Notes under the pieces: model-generated | Database searches by the model: none | What the model saw: the letters and a program-made list of their open reading frames with translations, nothing else | Told to the model about the DNA's origin: nothing | Made by a program: the position numbers and the translations under genes | Source of the DNA: DASPXY01 sp038227745 | GTDB taxonomy: Bacteria; Planctomycetota; Planctomycetia; Gemmatales; Gemmataceae | Reading direction: 5' to 3' | DNA: 10,196 nt | Assembly: GCA_038227745.1 (NCBI GenBank) | Contig: JBBRPS010000346.1 | Span: 1-10,196, forward strand | In this document: positions 1 to 6,721 of the stretch, in pieces | Layout of the letters: the number at the start of each line of letters is the position of its first letter | Numbering within the stretch: the stretch's first letter is position 1

Positions 1-210
1 GAACAAGGCAAAGCAGCACTCGGGGTTTCCCGGGAACTTGGGAGACCCTGCCGTTTCCACGGGATAGTGCCGGTGGGGCACCGGCTTACCAACTCCAGGT
101 CCACCGCCGTTCGCGCGCAGGCGGTGGGAGCGAAGCGGCGCGTGACCCAGGGCAAACGCACCAGGAAAACACGGCTCTTTTCATCTACTCATAAAGTCCG
201 TAATTGACTA
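1..210. other. left-edge region without a confident gene; two GC hairpins
   Basis: I cannot assign a gene here. One plus-strand frame is open from the window edge to a TGA at 205-207 (about 68 codons, rich in Arg, Lys, Gly and Ala), but it has no start inside the window and no recognisable motif. Two perfect inverted repeats are visible: GCCGGTG/CACCGGC at 69-75 and 79-85 with a 3-nt loop, and CCACCGCC/GGCGGTGG at 101-108 and 120-127 with an 11-nt loop. Such structure fits a folded RNA or the remnant of a mobile element as well as a gene tail. I have a weak impression of the leader regions that precede group II intron reverse transcriptases, but nothing here proves it. Confidence 0.3.
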
Positions 211-241
211 TTGTGTATTTAGATACTATCTAAATACACAA
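204..241 (+). promoter_or_regulatory. perfect AT-rich palindrome, candidate operator overlapping a promoter
   Basis: Positions 211-225 and 227-241 form a perfect 15-bp inverted repeat around one central base (c at 226); the left arm reads TTGTGTATTTAGATA. It is far more AT-rich than its surroundings. No T-run follows it on either strand, so a terminator is unlikely. A TTGACT hexamer resembling a -35 box lies at 204-209, just before the palindrome, so any -10 element would fall inside it. That is the usual geometry of a repressor site for a dimeric winged-helix protein. BlaI/MecI-type repressors are common in planctomycetes and use short dyads, but the motif does not match a consensus I can name. 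The -10 match is poor: TATCTA at 17-nt spacing or TACTAT at 14-nt spacing. The nearest downstream gene is the TPR-like gene at 322. Confidence 0.45.
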
Positions 242-321
242 AAATCACTGAATGTTTCAGATACTTAGCCAGGAGCCTTGTCGCTTTTTGGCCACCCAGT
301 TCTCCCAGATTTCCCAGAGTA

Positions 322-1296
322 ATGCGTTCGCCCTGGGGGCGCACCCGCATGGGGCAAGTCTGTTTGGAGGCGGAAGAGTACGCCGAAGCGGTGGCAGATT
401 GGCTTTCGGCCGCAGACTGCTTCCTCCAGGCGACCGCGCGGAAGCAGGCGGCCGACGTGCTGGACGTGCTCCACAGGCTGGAGGCGGACGGGAAGGTGCC
501 CGCGGAGCGCCCGGACCTGCGCGCCGTGCTGCGGCAGCGCAAGCGCGGGCTGAAGGACTTGACCGAGAAGGTGGAGCAGTTCCTTCGCTCTTTCGGGCCA
601 CAAGGGTATCGTCTGGACACGGCCGACGAACGCACCCTCGAATTCTTACGGGAGCGCGTGCGCGACCTGCCCGGGTTGCCTCTGTTGCACTACGCGATCT
701 TCCGCCAGGCGTCGGACCTCGGACAGCAAGAACTCGCCGCGCGGCACCTCGTCTGGGCGACGACCTTCGACCCCGACAATGCCAATCTGGTCGCGCTGCT
801 CGGTTACCTCCATCTCTCCCTCGGCAGGCCAGACCGCGCCCAGGCCCTGGGCGGCGATTTTCTGGCAGCGCACGCGGCGGACACGGGTCCGGTCCGGATC
901 ATGCTGGCGAACGCCTTCGCCGCGGGGGTCGGGGGCCGACCGCCGGACCAGCGGCAGGCCCTGGAAGTCTTGCGGCCGTTGCTAGAGGATGCGGAGACGG
1001 ACGTCCGCGCGCGGATCGCCGCGCTGGCTCTGAGCGCGACCTTCGAGTATGAACTCGGCCGCGAACAGGAATTCCGCCGTCTCGTGCAAGAACTCGATCG
1101 TCTGGAGGGGTCGGTCCAGGCCCCGGAACTCCGGAGCGCCCTCGCCGACTTCCGCAGGATGATTCCCCACCCCGAGGTTAATGGGACAGGTGAAGTACCT
1201 TGTGGCCCCGCTCGCTGGTTGCCCGAGGAGGACCGCCGTCGCCTGTTTCAGAGGGCGATGCAGGTGAGCGTGCGGCCGATGCCGGTGGCCGCCTGA
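322..1296 (+). CDS. TPR-like repeat protein, probably N-terminally truncated
   Basis: This encodes a 324-residue, helix-rich, Arg/Ala/Leu-rich protein resembling tetratricopeptide repeats. A TPR-like helix pair lies at the very N-terminus (about residues 10-48, beginning MGQVCLEAEEYAEAVADWLS). Further helical pairs lie around 117-200, including FDPDNANLVALLGYLHLSLG, and around 212-270. The last 45 residues look unstructured. Such repeats normally mediate protein-protein contacts; no enzymatic motif, signal peptide or membrane segment is visible. The start is uncertain. ATG 322 has no Shine-Dalgarno sequence, and ATG 349 begins right at the first TPR helix. The frame is open back to 223 but reads non-protein-like sequence into the AT-rich palindrome. 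The protein therefore seems to begin mid-repeat, which suggests loss of an upstream part. It converges on the WD40 gene, 22 bp away, with no room for a separate terminator. A specific role cannot be inferred. Confidence 0.72.
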   Translation: MRSPWGRTRMGQVCLEAEEYAEAVADWLSAADCFLQATARKQAADVLDVLHRLEADGKVPAERPDLRAVLRQRKRGLKDLTEKVEQFLRSFGPQGYRLDTADERTLEFLRERVRDLPGLPLLHYAIFRQASDLGQQELAARHLVWATTFDPDNANLVALLGYLHLSLGRPDRAQALGGDFLAAHAADTGPVRIMLANAFAAGVGGRPPDQRQALEVLRPLLEDAETDVRARIAALALSATFEYELGREQEFRRLVQELDRLEGSVQAPELRSALADFRRMIPHPEVNGTGEVPCGPARWLPEEDRRRLFQRAMQVSVRPMPVAA

Positions 1297-1318
1297 CGCG
1301 CAGGGTGACGGATCGAGG

Positions 1319-3466
1319 TTATCGCGGTCGACCCTGGCCCGCGAGCGCCGCCAGGTCCCAGATCAGGACGGTGGTGTCGGCGCTGCCGGAGGCGAGGAAT
1401 CGCCCGTCCGGCGAGAATGCCAGGGCCAGCACCGGCCCGAGGTGCCCGCGGATCTCCTGCCGCAGTTTCCCCGTGGCCAGCTCCCAAAGCTGGATAGGAT
1501 TCTCCCCGCCCATCGCCCCGACCGCGAGGCTTTTGCCGTCCGGCGAGAACGCCAGGCTGACGTTATGGAGGTAGACGATCTCCGGCGGCTTGCCGGGCAG
1601 ACGCCGGTGGAGTTTTCCTGTCGCCACTTCCCAAAGGATCACGTCGGGCTCGCGCGAGTCCCACGACGCCAGGTAGCGTCCGTTCGATGAAAAGGCCAGC
1701 GACGACCGCGGCTCCCAGTCGTTCTCCTTGTCCCGCGGCTTCCCCAGCTGTCGCACCCGTCGCCCGGTGACCACCTCCACCACCTCGACGGTGCCGTCCT
1801 CATTGGACCAGGCGACAGCTTTGTTATCCGGCGAGAACGCGAGACGGACGGACCAGTGCCGATACGGGAGGACGCCCAGGCGCTTTCCCGTGACCGCGTC
1901 CAGCAGCAGGCGCTTGTCGCGCCCCAGCTCTTCCCCGCCGGGGATCACCACGAGCCGATTGTTCGGGGAGAAGAATCCGGCGCCGCTGAAGTCTGCCTGG
2001 TAGGTGGCCTGCAGCCGGCACACAGCCTCGCCCGTGCGGGCGTCGTGGACGTACAGGCGGTCGCCTTCGTCCGGTTTGCACATCAGGTACCGCCGGTGGT
2101 CCGGCGAGGCCGGGACCAGGCAGCCGTGTTGCCTCTCCTTGGTCCTGGACAGGCCAACCGCTCGCCACGTCGCCGCGTCCCACGTGATCGCCTCGCCGGG
2201 GTACTCCCAGTAGCCCCCGCTCCCCGAGACGAGCCGCCGGCCGTCCGCGGAAAAGTGAAGGTGCGTCACGGTATCGCGGTGCCCATCGAACCGCGGCACC
2301 TCGCGACGGTTTCGGACGTCCCAGAGCACCAGGGTATTCTCGATGGGCAACGATAACCGCTCGCCGTCCGCCGAAAGGGCCAGCGCCCCGGGCGGGGGCT
2401 CGGACTCGCCGCTCCGGCGCCCGAGTTGCCAGACCGGCTTCCTCGTGGCCAGGTCCCAGAGCCGGGCGCCCGAGAGCCCCTGGGTCAGCACCGCGAGCGT
2501 CTTCCCGTCGGGGGCGAAAGCGACCAGCAAGGAACCGTCTCGCTTCGGGTCGGGCTCCTTCAGGCGAGCACACACCTTGCCCGTCGCCGTTTCTCGGAGG
2601 GAAACCTCCTCTCCAGCGGAAAGGACAGTCGCCAGCAGTTTCCCGTCGGCCGACAGGTCGAACGACCACGGGCGCACCAGGTCCCTGGTGCGCAGCAGTA
2701 ACCGCTTTTGCTCCAGGTCCCACACCAGGAGCATCGGGCCGACGTACTCACTCCTTCCGCCCGGGCCTTCGACCCAAGTAAAGGCTCCGGCGAGGATACG
2801 CCCGTCGCGCGACAGGACGGCCCGGTCGAACTCCACGATCTTCCGCGGGGCCTTCCCCTCCGGGTTCCGTTCCTCGACGAACGGCTCGTAAGCGCGCGTC
2901 AGCTTCCCCGAGGCGACGTCCCACCACCGGACCGTGCCATGCTTCCCGACCGAAACGAGCGTCTTGTCGCCCTCCACGAACCGGGCCGCGAGGGCGATGG
3001 ATCGGTGCCCGCGGAGGCGGCGCACCTCCTTGCCGCGGTCCACGTCCCACAGGAACAGGTTGTTGACTTGCTTGTCGTCTTCGCCGGCCCAGACCGTCCC
3101 CGCGATGAGCTTCCCGGAAGGCGAGAACGCCAGCACGTCGCCCCCTTCCGCGAGAAAGCCCTCGAACCGGCCGACCTCTTTCCCGGTGGCGGTGTCCCAC
3201 AGCCGAAAGCAGTGGCCCCATTTGCTTGCCGAGGCCAGCAGCTTCCCGTCCGGGGAGAAGGCGGCACTGGTGATACGCTCCTGGTATCGCAACCGCAAAG
3301 TGCCCAGGCGGCCCTTGGCGCCCTGGGGCAGCGGGTCGCCGTGGTGGTCGGTCCGGGACGGCTTGCCCTGGTCAGCGTCCCGGCCGCTCGACGGTTGCGG
3401 CGTGCCCGGCCTCGCGACGGCGAGCAGCCAGGGGAGCACCAACAGGCAGCCAAGACGAAGCGGCAT
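1319..3466 (-). CDS. secreted WD40-repeat protein, 14 blades
   Basis: This is a 715-residue beta-propeller protein with an N-terminal signal peptide (MPLRLGCLLVLPWLLAVA) and hence a likely periplasmic or outer location. I count 14 blades with the recurrent pattern AFSPDGK-LA...LWD-ATGK. The first starts near ITSAAFSPDGKLLAS and the last ends in TVLIWDLAAL close to the C-terminus. Fourteen blades fit two consecutive seven-bladed propellers. Canonical GH and WD dipeptides are best kept at the C-terminal end, while blades 9-11 are degenerate. WD40 propellers are scaffolds; no catalytic domain is fused here and the partner is unknown. The frame continues upstream to a TTG at 3556, but I chose ATG 3466 because the signal peptide begins there and the TTG would lie almost at the predicted transcription start. 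A promoter at 3566-3593 would give a leader of about 90 nt. It shares its repeat type with the neighbouring sigma fusion but not that protein's N-terminal or C-terminal domains. Confidence 0.88.
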   Translation of the reverse strand: MPLRLGCLLVLPWLLAVARPGTPQPSSGRDADQGKPSRTDHHGDPLPQGAKGRLGTLRLRYQERITSAAFSPDGKLLASASKWGHCFRLWDTATGKEVGRFEGFLAEGGDVLAFSPSGKLIAGTVWAGEDDKQVNNLFLWDVDRGKEVRRLRGHRSIALAARFVEGDKTLVSVGKHGTVRWWDVASGKLTRAYEPFVEERNPEGKAPRKIVEFDRAVLSRDGRILAGAFTWVEGPGGRSEYVGPMLLVWDLEQKRLLLRTRDLVRPWSFDLSADGKLLATVLSAGEEVSLRETATGKVCARLKEPDPKRDGSLLVAFAPDGKTLAVLTQGLSGARLWDLATRKPVWQLGRRSGESEPPPGALALSADGERLSLPIENTLVLWDVRNRREVPRFDGHRDTVTHLHFSADGRRLVSGSGGYWEYPGEAITWDAATWRAVGLSRTKERQHGCLVPASPDHRRYLMCKPDEGDRLYVHDARTGEAVCRLQATYQADFSGAGFFSPNNRLVVIPGGEELGRDKRLLLDAVTGKRLGVLPYRHWSVRLAFSPDNKAVAWSNEDGTVEVVEVVTGRRVRQLGKPRDKENDWEPRSSLAFSSNGRYLASWDSREPDVILWEVATGKLHRRLPGKPPEIVYLHNVSLAFSPDGKSLAVGAMGGENPIQLWELATGKLRQEIRGHLGPVLALAFSPDGRFLASGSADTTVLIWDLAALAGQGRPR

Positions 3467-3565
3467 GGACAGGCTCGTGAAAGTGGAGAATCGGCCGCCC
3501 GGGGCACTCCGGCCTCGCGGCACGTGGCCAGACGGCTCTGGACTGCCTGCCGTCAACCTCTCCTG

Positions 3566-3593
3566 ATTATCCCCGCGGGCCTCCTCCTGTCAA
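3566..3593 (-). promoter_or_regulatory. sigma-70-like promoter of the WD40 gene
   Basis: On the minus strand, TTGACA (3593-3588, perfect -35) is separated by 16 nt from GATAAT (3571-3566, 5 of 6 to the -10 consensus). It points at the WD40 gene, whose ATG at 3466 lies about 95-100 nt downstream. The spacer contains the palindrome CCCGCGGG. The -35 box belongs to the interspersed repeat at 3584-3626, so this promoter may have been partly supplied by a repeat element. AGGAGAGG, which follows directly, resembles a Shine-Dalgarno sequence but abuts a TTG codon with no spacing. Confidence 0.6.
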
Positions 3594-3626
3594 GCGGCGT
3601 CCGCGTTCGGTCCCTCTGCACAGCAA
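3584..3626 (-). repeat. interspersed repeat, copy 1
   Basis: These 43 nt match positions 6722-6764 at 37 of 43 positions, in the same orientation. The identical core on the plus strand is CTCCTGTCAAGC, one variable base, then GCGTCCGCGTTC; the copies end in ACAGCAA. Read on the minus strand it carries TTGACAGGAG, and in this copy it supplies the -35 box of the WD40 gene promoter. Both copies lie upstream of minus-strand genes containing WD40 repeats. It encodes no plausible protein. It could be a dispersed short repeat family or a conserved promoter module. Confidence 0.6.
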
Positions 3627-3653
3627 TAAAAAGGGCCACGGCGTGGTCGGCCC
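3627..3653 (-). terminator. candidate Rho-independent terminator of the sigma-WD40 gene
   Basis: On the minus strand GGGCC (from 3653) pairs with GGCCC (ending at 3633). Inside this stem an extra two base pairs form next to a single bulged base, and the hairpin is followed directly by TTTTTATT. It lies about 280 nt beyond the stop of the sigma-WD40 gene at 3934 and before the WD40 gene promoter, so it would separate the two transcription units. The stem is short with a bulge, so termination may be incomplete. Confidence 0.45.
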
Positions 3654-3783
3654 AGGGGCGCCCCCGACGGAGCGAGACGACCGCGACCGGCCTCGGCCTG
3701 AGAACCTGGCCGGTCTCCTTCGAGCACCGGCGCCGAAGTTGCACGGCTCCCCCTTCCGTATCCTGGCCTTATCCGCCGAACGA

Positions 3784-4034
3784 CCGCGCGGAAAGGGGAC
3801 GCATCTCAAATAATACGGATTGGCACATTTGTATTATTTGAGATGCGTCCCTATACCGTTGAAGTTTTCAGGCGGATTCGGCCATAAGTGCCTTCCGGAC
3901 AGCCGGTTAGCTGCTGTGGTCGCTCGTGCGGACTCAGGACGCGAAAACCCTCGATTTCTCGGCGTTTTTCGCTATCCGCGACTCTGGGTCGCGGAAAAGT
4001 GCAACGGCATAGGATGCGTCCCCTTTCCGCGCGG
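3784..4034. mobile_element. MITE-like element with 22-bp perfect terminal inverted repeats
   Basis: Positions 3784-3805 and 4013-4034 are perfect 22-bp inverted copies; the outer end reads CCGCGCGGAAAGGGGACGCA. They bound a 251-bp segment with no transposase gene. Inside are three more stem-loops: a 21-bp perfect one at 3796-3851, GCGAAAA/TTTTCGC at 3941-3947 and 3966-3972, and CCGCGAC/GTCGCGG at 3976-3982 and 3988-3994. The core GGGACGCATC occurs three times (starting at 3796, and inverted at 3842-3851 and 4013-4022). No clear target-site duplication flanks the element. The structure fits a non-autonomous miniature transposon or a composite REP/BIME-like unit of the kind moved by REP-associated tyrosine transposases. 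The right end lies inside the sigma-WD40 coding sequence. The inverted repeats are certain; the mobility is inference. Confidence 0.6.
3796..3851. repeat. 21-bp perfect inverted repeat with 14-nt loop
   Basis: Arms 3796-3816 and 3831-3851 are perfectly complementary; the left arm begins GGGACGCATCTCAAATAATA and the loop is 3817-3830. The base of the stem is GC-rich and overlaps the left terminal repeat of the MITE-like element; the upper stem is AT-rich. As RNA or single-stranded DNA it would form a very stable hairpin. It lies about 80 nt past the stop of the minus-strand sigma gene, so it could also protect that mRNA's 3' end. No T-run makes it a classical terminator. Confidence 0.85.
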
Positions 4035-6399
4035 GGTCGCGATGATTGAGGGCTTCCTGCAAGGCAGGCCAGGCAACGGATCCTACGGCCTTCAGATCCT
4101 CGGTGGCTTTTTCACGAACCTTTGGAACGGGATCGCCAAGCTGACCGATCAATTTTCCAACGGCCCGGCGCTGCTCTTCGCTCGGCGTGTTCTTCCTGAA
4201 GAACGTCACCAAGCCAGGTCCGTCTGTCGCCACGCCGGCCTCTTTGAGGAATTGCACATCTCCTGTCATAGGACTGAGTGCGGGGGGTTTCGCATTCTTG
4301 GCCGGCTTTCCGGGCTCCTTGGGGAGCTTGGGTGGTGAGGTGACCAGGGACTGCACATCCCAGACATGTGCCGTGCCCGTGATCTTCTTATCCCGCTCCT
4401 CGGCGCCGCCCCAGGCCACGGTTTTGCCGTCAGCCGAGAGCGCCGTGAAGTAAATACCACAGTTGGTGCCTGCACCTCCAGGCCCGGGCTCACCATTGTT
4501 GAAGGGCGCCCAGTAGAAAGCCCGTTCCTTTCCGGTGGCTACCTCCCAACGCTGGACGGCATAGCCCATCCCCGTGATTTCACCATCCTTAATACTAATA
4601 CCACCCTCCTTCCTCCTCCCTACGATAGACGCCATTGCCGAAATCAAGGTCTTGCCGTCCGCCGTGAACGCCAGATCGAAGAATTGCACGGGGGTTACCA
4701 ATCGGATGGGGAGGGTGGCCCGCTCCTTGGTCGTGGCCACGTCCCACAGCTTGATCTGGCCAGCAAGCGGCTTCCCTAGTTCAACCGGCTTCCCTTGTTC
4801 GTCTTTGCCCCCGGGCCCACTCGCCGAGGCCAGGGTCTTGCCGTCCGGCGCGAATCCGACCCAGGTAATTGAGTTCCCGTGTCCCGGAAGGGTTGCCTTC
4901 TTCTTCCCGGTGGCCACATCCCAGAGAATCACCGAACTGGGCGTAATATCCATGATTCCACCCCCGGTCCCCGTCGCCAGGGTTTTGCCGTCCGGCGAAA
5001 AGGCAAGGGACCAAGGAATGCGCTTGTCCAGCTTCAGTTCGAGCTTCTCCCTGCCGGTGGCCACATCCCAGAGTTTCACGGTGCCGCTGGACGTGGCCAG
5101 GGTCTTGCCGTCCGGCGAAAATGCCAATGCCACGCCCCTGCCCGGATGGCCTTTCACAGAGACGCGTTCCTTGCCCGTGGCCACGTCCCACAGCTTCACT
5201 TCGCCGCGCACGTCGTCCGGCAGCCAGGTTCCGGTGATGGAGGCCAGGGTCTTGCCGTCCGGCGAAAACGCCACCCTGAGGAGGGGGGCGGTATGGCCTC
5301 TAAGCGTGTGGAGTTTCTTGCCGGAGGCCACATCCCACAAGTCCACCGTTTCGTCCGCACCTGCCCTGGCCAGGGTCTTACCGTCCGCGGAGAGCGCCAC
5401 GTCAAGCGTGTAACTGCCAGGCGCCCTGACAATGACGCCGGGTTTCTTCCCCTGGGCCGGGAGCGGTTGGCCCTTCCCCAGGGCAGCCGGATTGGGTGCC
5501 GGCTGTTTTTCCTCCTGCGGTGGTTGTCCCGCGTGCGCCCAGTAGATCAGTCCACCCGCCAGGCCGACGGCCGTTACAGCCAAAACCGTCGCCGCGATCA
5601 GTTTCCATTTGCTGAGGAACATCGTTCTCACCACCCTTTCTGTCAACGCGAAGACGCGTGCGCTGCTCGCGCCTGCGACAACCTCGCCCGCCGTGAACAG
5701 GCTGACGAAACTCACCGTAGAACCCACCAGCGCCGACGGTACACTCGCCGCTGTCTCTTGAGACAGGGCGGCCGCCAGCGCACCGCTTGAGAGACCCAGG
5801 CCCCGCCGGGTCAAGCGCTCTCGCAGCCGGTCCCGTGCGCGTGCCAGGCGCCCGGAGACCGTGCCCTCGCTCCAGCCGAGCTGCCGAGCCGTCTCTTCCT
5901 TGGTCTTGCCAGCGAGGTAGTGGAGTACGAGAGGCGCTCGGTACTTTTCCGGCAGTTGCTCCAGCTCTTCATCGAGGATCGCGCGCAACTCGTGCGTGGC
6001 GGCGTCGGCGGCGGGGTCGGCCTGTCCTATGTTCTTGGCTCGGTTCTCATGCGCCCTTCTTCGGGCAGCGCGGGTTCGCGCTTCGAGGGAGACGCGATTG
6101 GCGACGCCGTGCAGCCAGCTCGCGACCGAGGCGCCCTTCCGGATCGACCCGGCTTTGCGGACCAGGACCAGGAAGGTGGCCTGGAAAGCGTCGGCGGCGT
6201 CCTCGGCGTTGCCGAGCACGCGCCGGCACACGCCCAGGACCAGGGGGCCGTGCCGTTCAAGCAGCGCCGTGAAGGCGGCCTCCTCGCGCTGGGCCACGAA
6301 ACGGTCCAGGAGGTCGGCGTCCGTCGTGTCGCCGGCAGCACGCGCGCCCAGAACCTCCCGGATGAACTCAAGGACAGATCCCAGCTGCTTTCGTGCCAT
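3934..6399 (-). CDS. ECF-type sigma factor fused to a transmembrane segment and WD40 repeats
   Basis: This is an 821-residue transcription regulator. Residues about 30-110 are sigma region 2 (LLDRFVAQREEAAFTALLER, then AEDAADAFQATFLVLVRKAG for core RNA polymerase and -10 binding). Residues about 138-195 are sigma region 4 with the helix-turn-helix TKEETARQLGWSEGTVSGRL. A single membrane helix at about 266-287 (KLIAATVLAVTAVGLAGGLI) and a Pro/Gln linker follow. Residues about 328-685 hold some seven WD40 blades with SPDGKTLA and LWDVATGK signatures. Residues 740-790 form the short helical module often found at the end of such planctomycete proteins (LIGQLGDPVPKVREKATEDL). The last 32 residues come from the MITE-like element and are atypical. 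Planctomycete ECF factors with WD40 extensions are a known class. The sigma part should be cytoplasmic and the propeller outside, so release from the membrane is an attractive but inferred control step. ATG 6399 has a good ribosome binding site. Confidence 0.92.
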   Translation of the reverse strand: MARKQLGSVLEFIREVLGARAAGDTTDADLLDRFVAQREEAAFTALLERHGPLVLGVCRRVLGNAEDAADAFQATFLVLVRKAGSIRKGASVASWLHGVANRVSLEARTRAARRRAHENRAKNIGQADPAADAATHELRAILDEELEQLPEKYRAPLVLHYLAGKTKEETARQLGWSEGTVSGRLARARDRLRERLTRRGLGLSSGALAAALSQETAASVPSALVGSTVSFVSLFTAGEVVAGASSARVFALTERVVRTMFLSKWKLIAATVLAVTAVGLAGGLIYWAHAGQPPQEEKQPAPNPAALGKGQPLPAQGKKPGVIVRAPGSYTLDVALSADGKTLARAGADETVDLWDVASGKKLHTLRGHTAPLLRVAFSPDGKTLASITGTWLPDDVRGEVKLWDVATGKERVSVKGHPGRGVALAFSPDGKTLATSSGTVKLWDVATGREKLELKLDKRIPWSLAFSPDGKTLATGTGGGIMDITPSSVILWDVATGKKKATLPGHGNSITWVGFAPDGKTLASASGPGGKDEQGKPVELGKPLAGQIKLWDVATTKERATLPIRLVTPVQFFDLAFTADGKTLISAMASIVGRRKEGGISIKDGEITGMGYAVQRWEVATGKERAFYWAPFNNGEPGPGGAGTNCGIYFTALSADGKTVAWGGAEERDKKITGTAHVWDVQSLVTSPPKLPKEPGKPAKNAKPPALSPMTGDVQFLKEAGVATDGPGLVTFFRKNTPSEEQRRAVGKLIGQLGDPVPKVREKATEDLKAVGSVAWPALQEALNHRDPARKGDASYAVALFRDPESRIAKNAEKSRVFAS
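4828..5268 (-). repeat. nucleotide-level repeats in WD40 blades
   Basis: Successive blades of the sigma-WD40 gene share long identical DNA. On the plus strand a 27-nt stretch starting GGCCAGGGTCTTGCCGTCCG is identical at 5095-5121 and 5242-5268, and its first 23 nt recur at 4828-4850. The blade boundary GTGGCCAC(A/G)TCCCA also recurs. This points to recent blade duplication or gene conversion, and makes blade number potentially unstable by recombination. Confidence 0.75.
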
Positions 6400-6406
6400 C
6401 GCTCTA

Positions 6407-6414
6407 CTCCCCCC
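6407..6414 (-). promoter_or_regulatory. ribosome binding site of the sigma-WD40 gene
   Basis: On the minus strand GGGGGGAG stands 7 nt before ATG 6399. It supports this start, from which the sigma region 2 domain begins at a normal distance. No good promoter was found upstream: TTGAAA occurs in the minus strand near 6485-6490 but no -10 box lies at the right distance. Confidence 0.6.
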
Positions 6415-6721
6415 GGAGCGCTGCGCCCAGTCGCTTCTCCATCAGTAGTGGCCGGAGCAGGCAGGAGTGGTACAGCTCTTTTGCGTTTTTCAAGCAGATT
6501 TGGGGAGTGCGTGCAATCCGTGTGCCACGAGTCCGCTGGCCGCCGCGAGATGGACGTGGCCGTGAGGGGGACCATCGATAGCTGAGTCCCGCATGGCTAT
6601 AGCTCGCGGCTAAACGAGTGCTGTACCTGCGCCGGCTCGACGGCGAGGCGCCTGAAGCCGATTCCGGAGTCAAACGACCCGGCTCAGGTGCCCGATCGCT
6701 CCCGCTTTCCTGCGGCTTTTT
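6415..6721. other. divergent intergenic region without a gene
   Basis: This stretch separates the minus-strand sigma gene from the plus-strand SGNH-dehydrogenase gene. No frame here has protein-like composition together with a start and a ribosome binding site. A short stem CCGC/GCGG (6702-6705 and 6712-6715) followed by CTTTTT on the plus strand looks like a weak terminator, but no plus-strand gene precedes it. I see no confident promoter. Confidence 0.5.

Noticed and set aside
252..1052. 266-codon plus-strand frame overlapping the TPR-like gene
   Set aside because: Its translation is Arg/Gly/Pro/Ala low-complexity sequence, typical of a shifted frame in GC-rich DNA, while the frame at 322-1296 shows helical repeat patterns.
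3467..3556. Start of the WD40 gene at TTG 3556
   Set aside because: It adds 30 non-signal-like residues before a proper signal peptide, abuts the Shine-Dalgarno-like sequence without spacing, and would lie at the predicted transcription start.
2708..3841. 377-codon plus-strand frame antisense to the WD40 gene
   Set aside because: It runs opposite to clear WD40 blades and crosses the promoter, terminator and element; no domain or start signal is visible.
3820..4338. 172-codon plus-strand frame spanning the MITE-like element
   Set aside because: It starts within the hairpin and continues antisense to the sigma gene; no transposase motif or ribosome binding site, so it is not taken as an element-borne gene.
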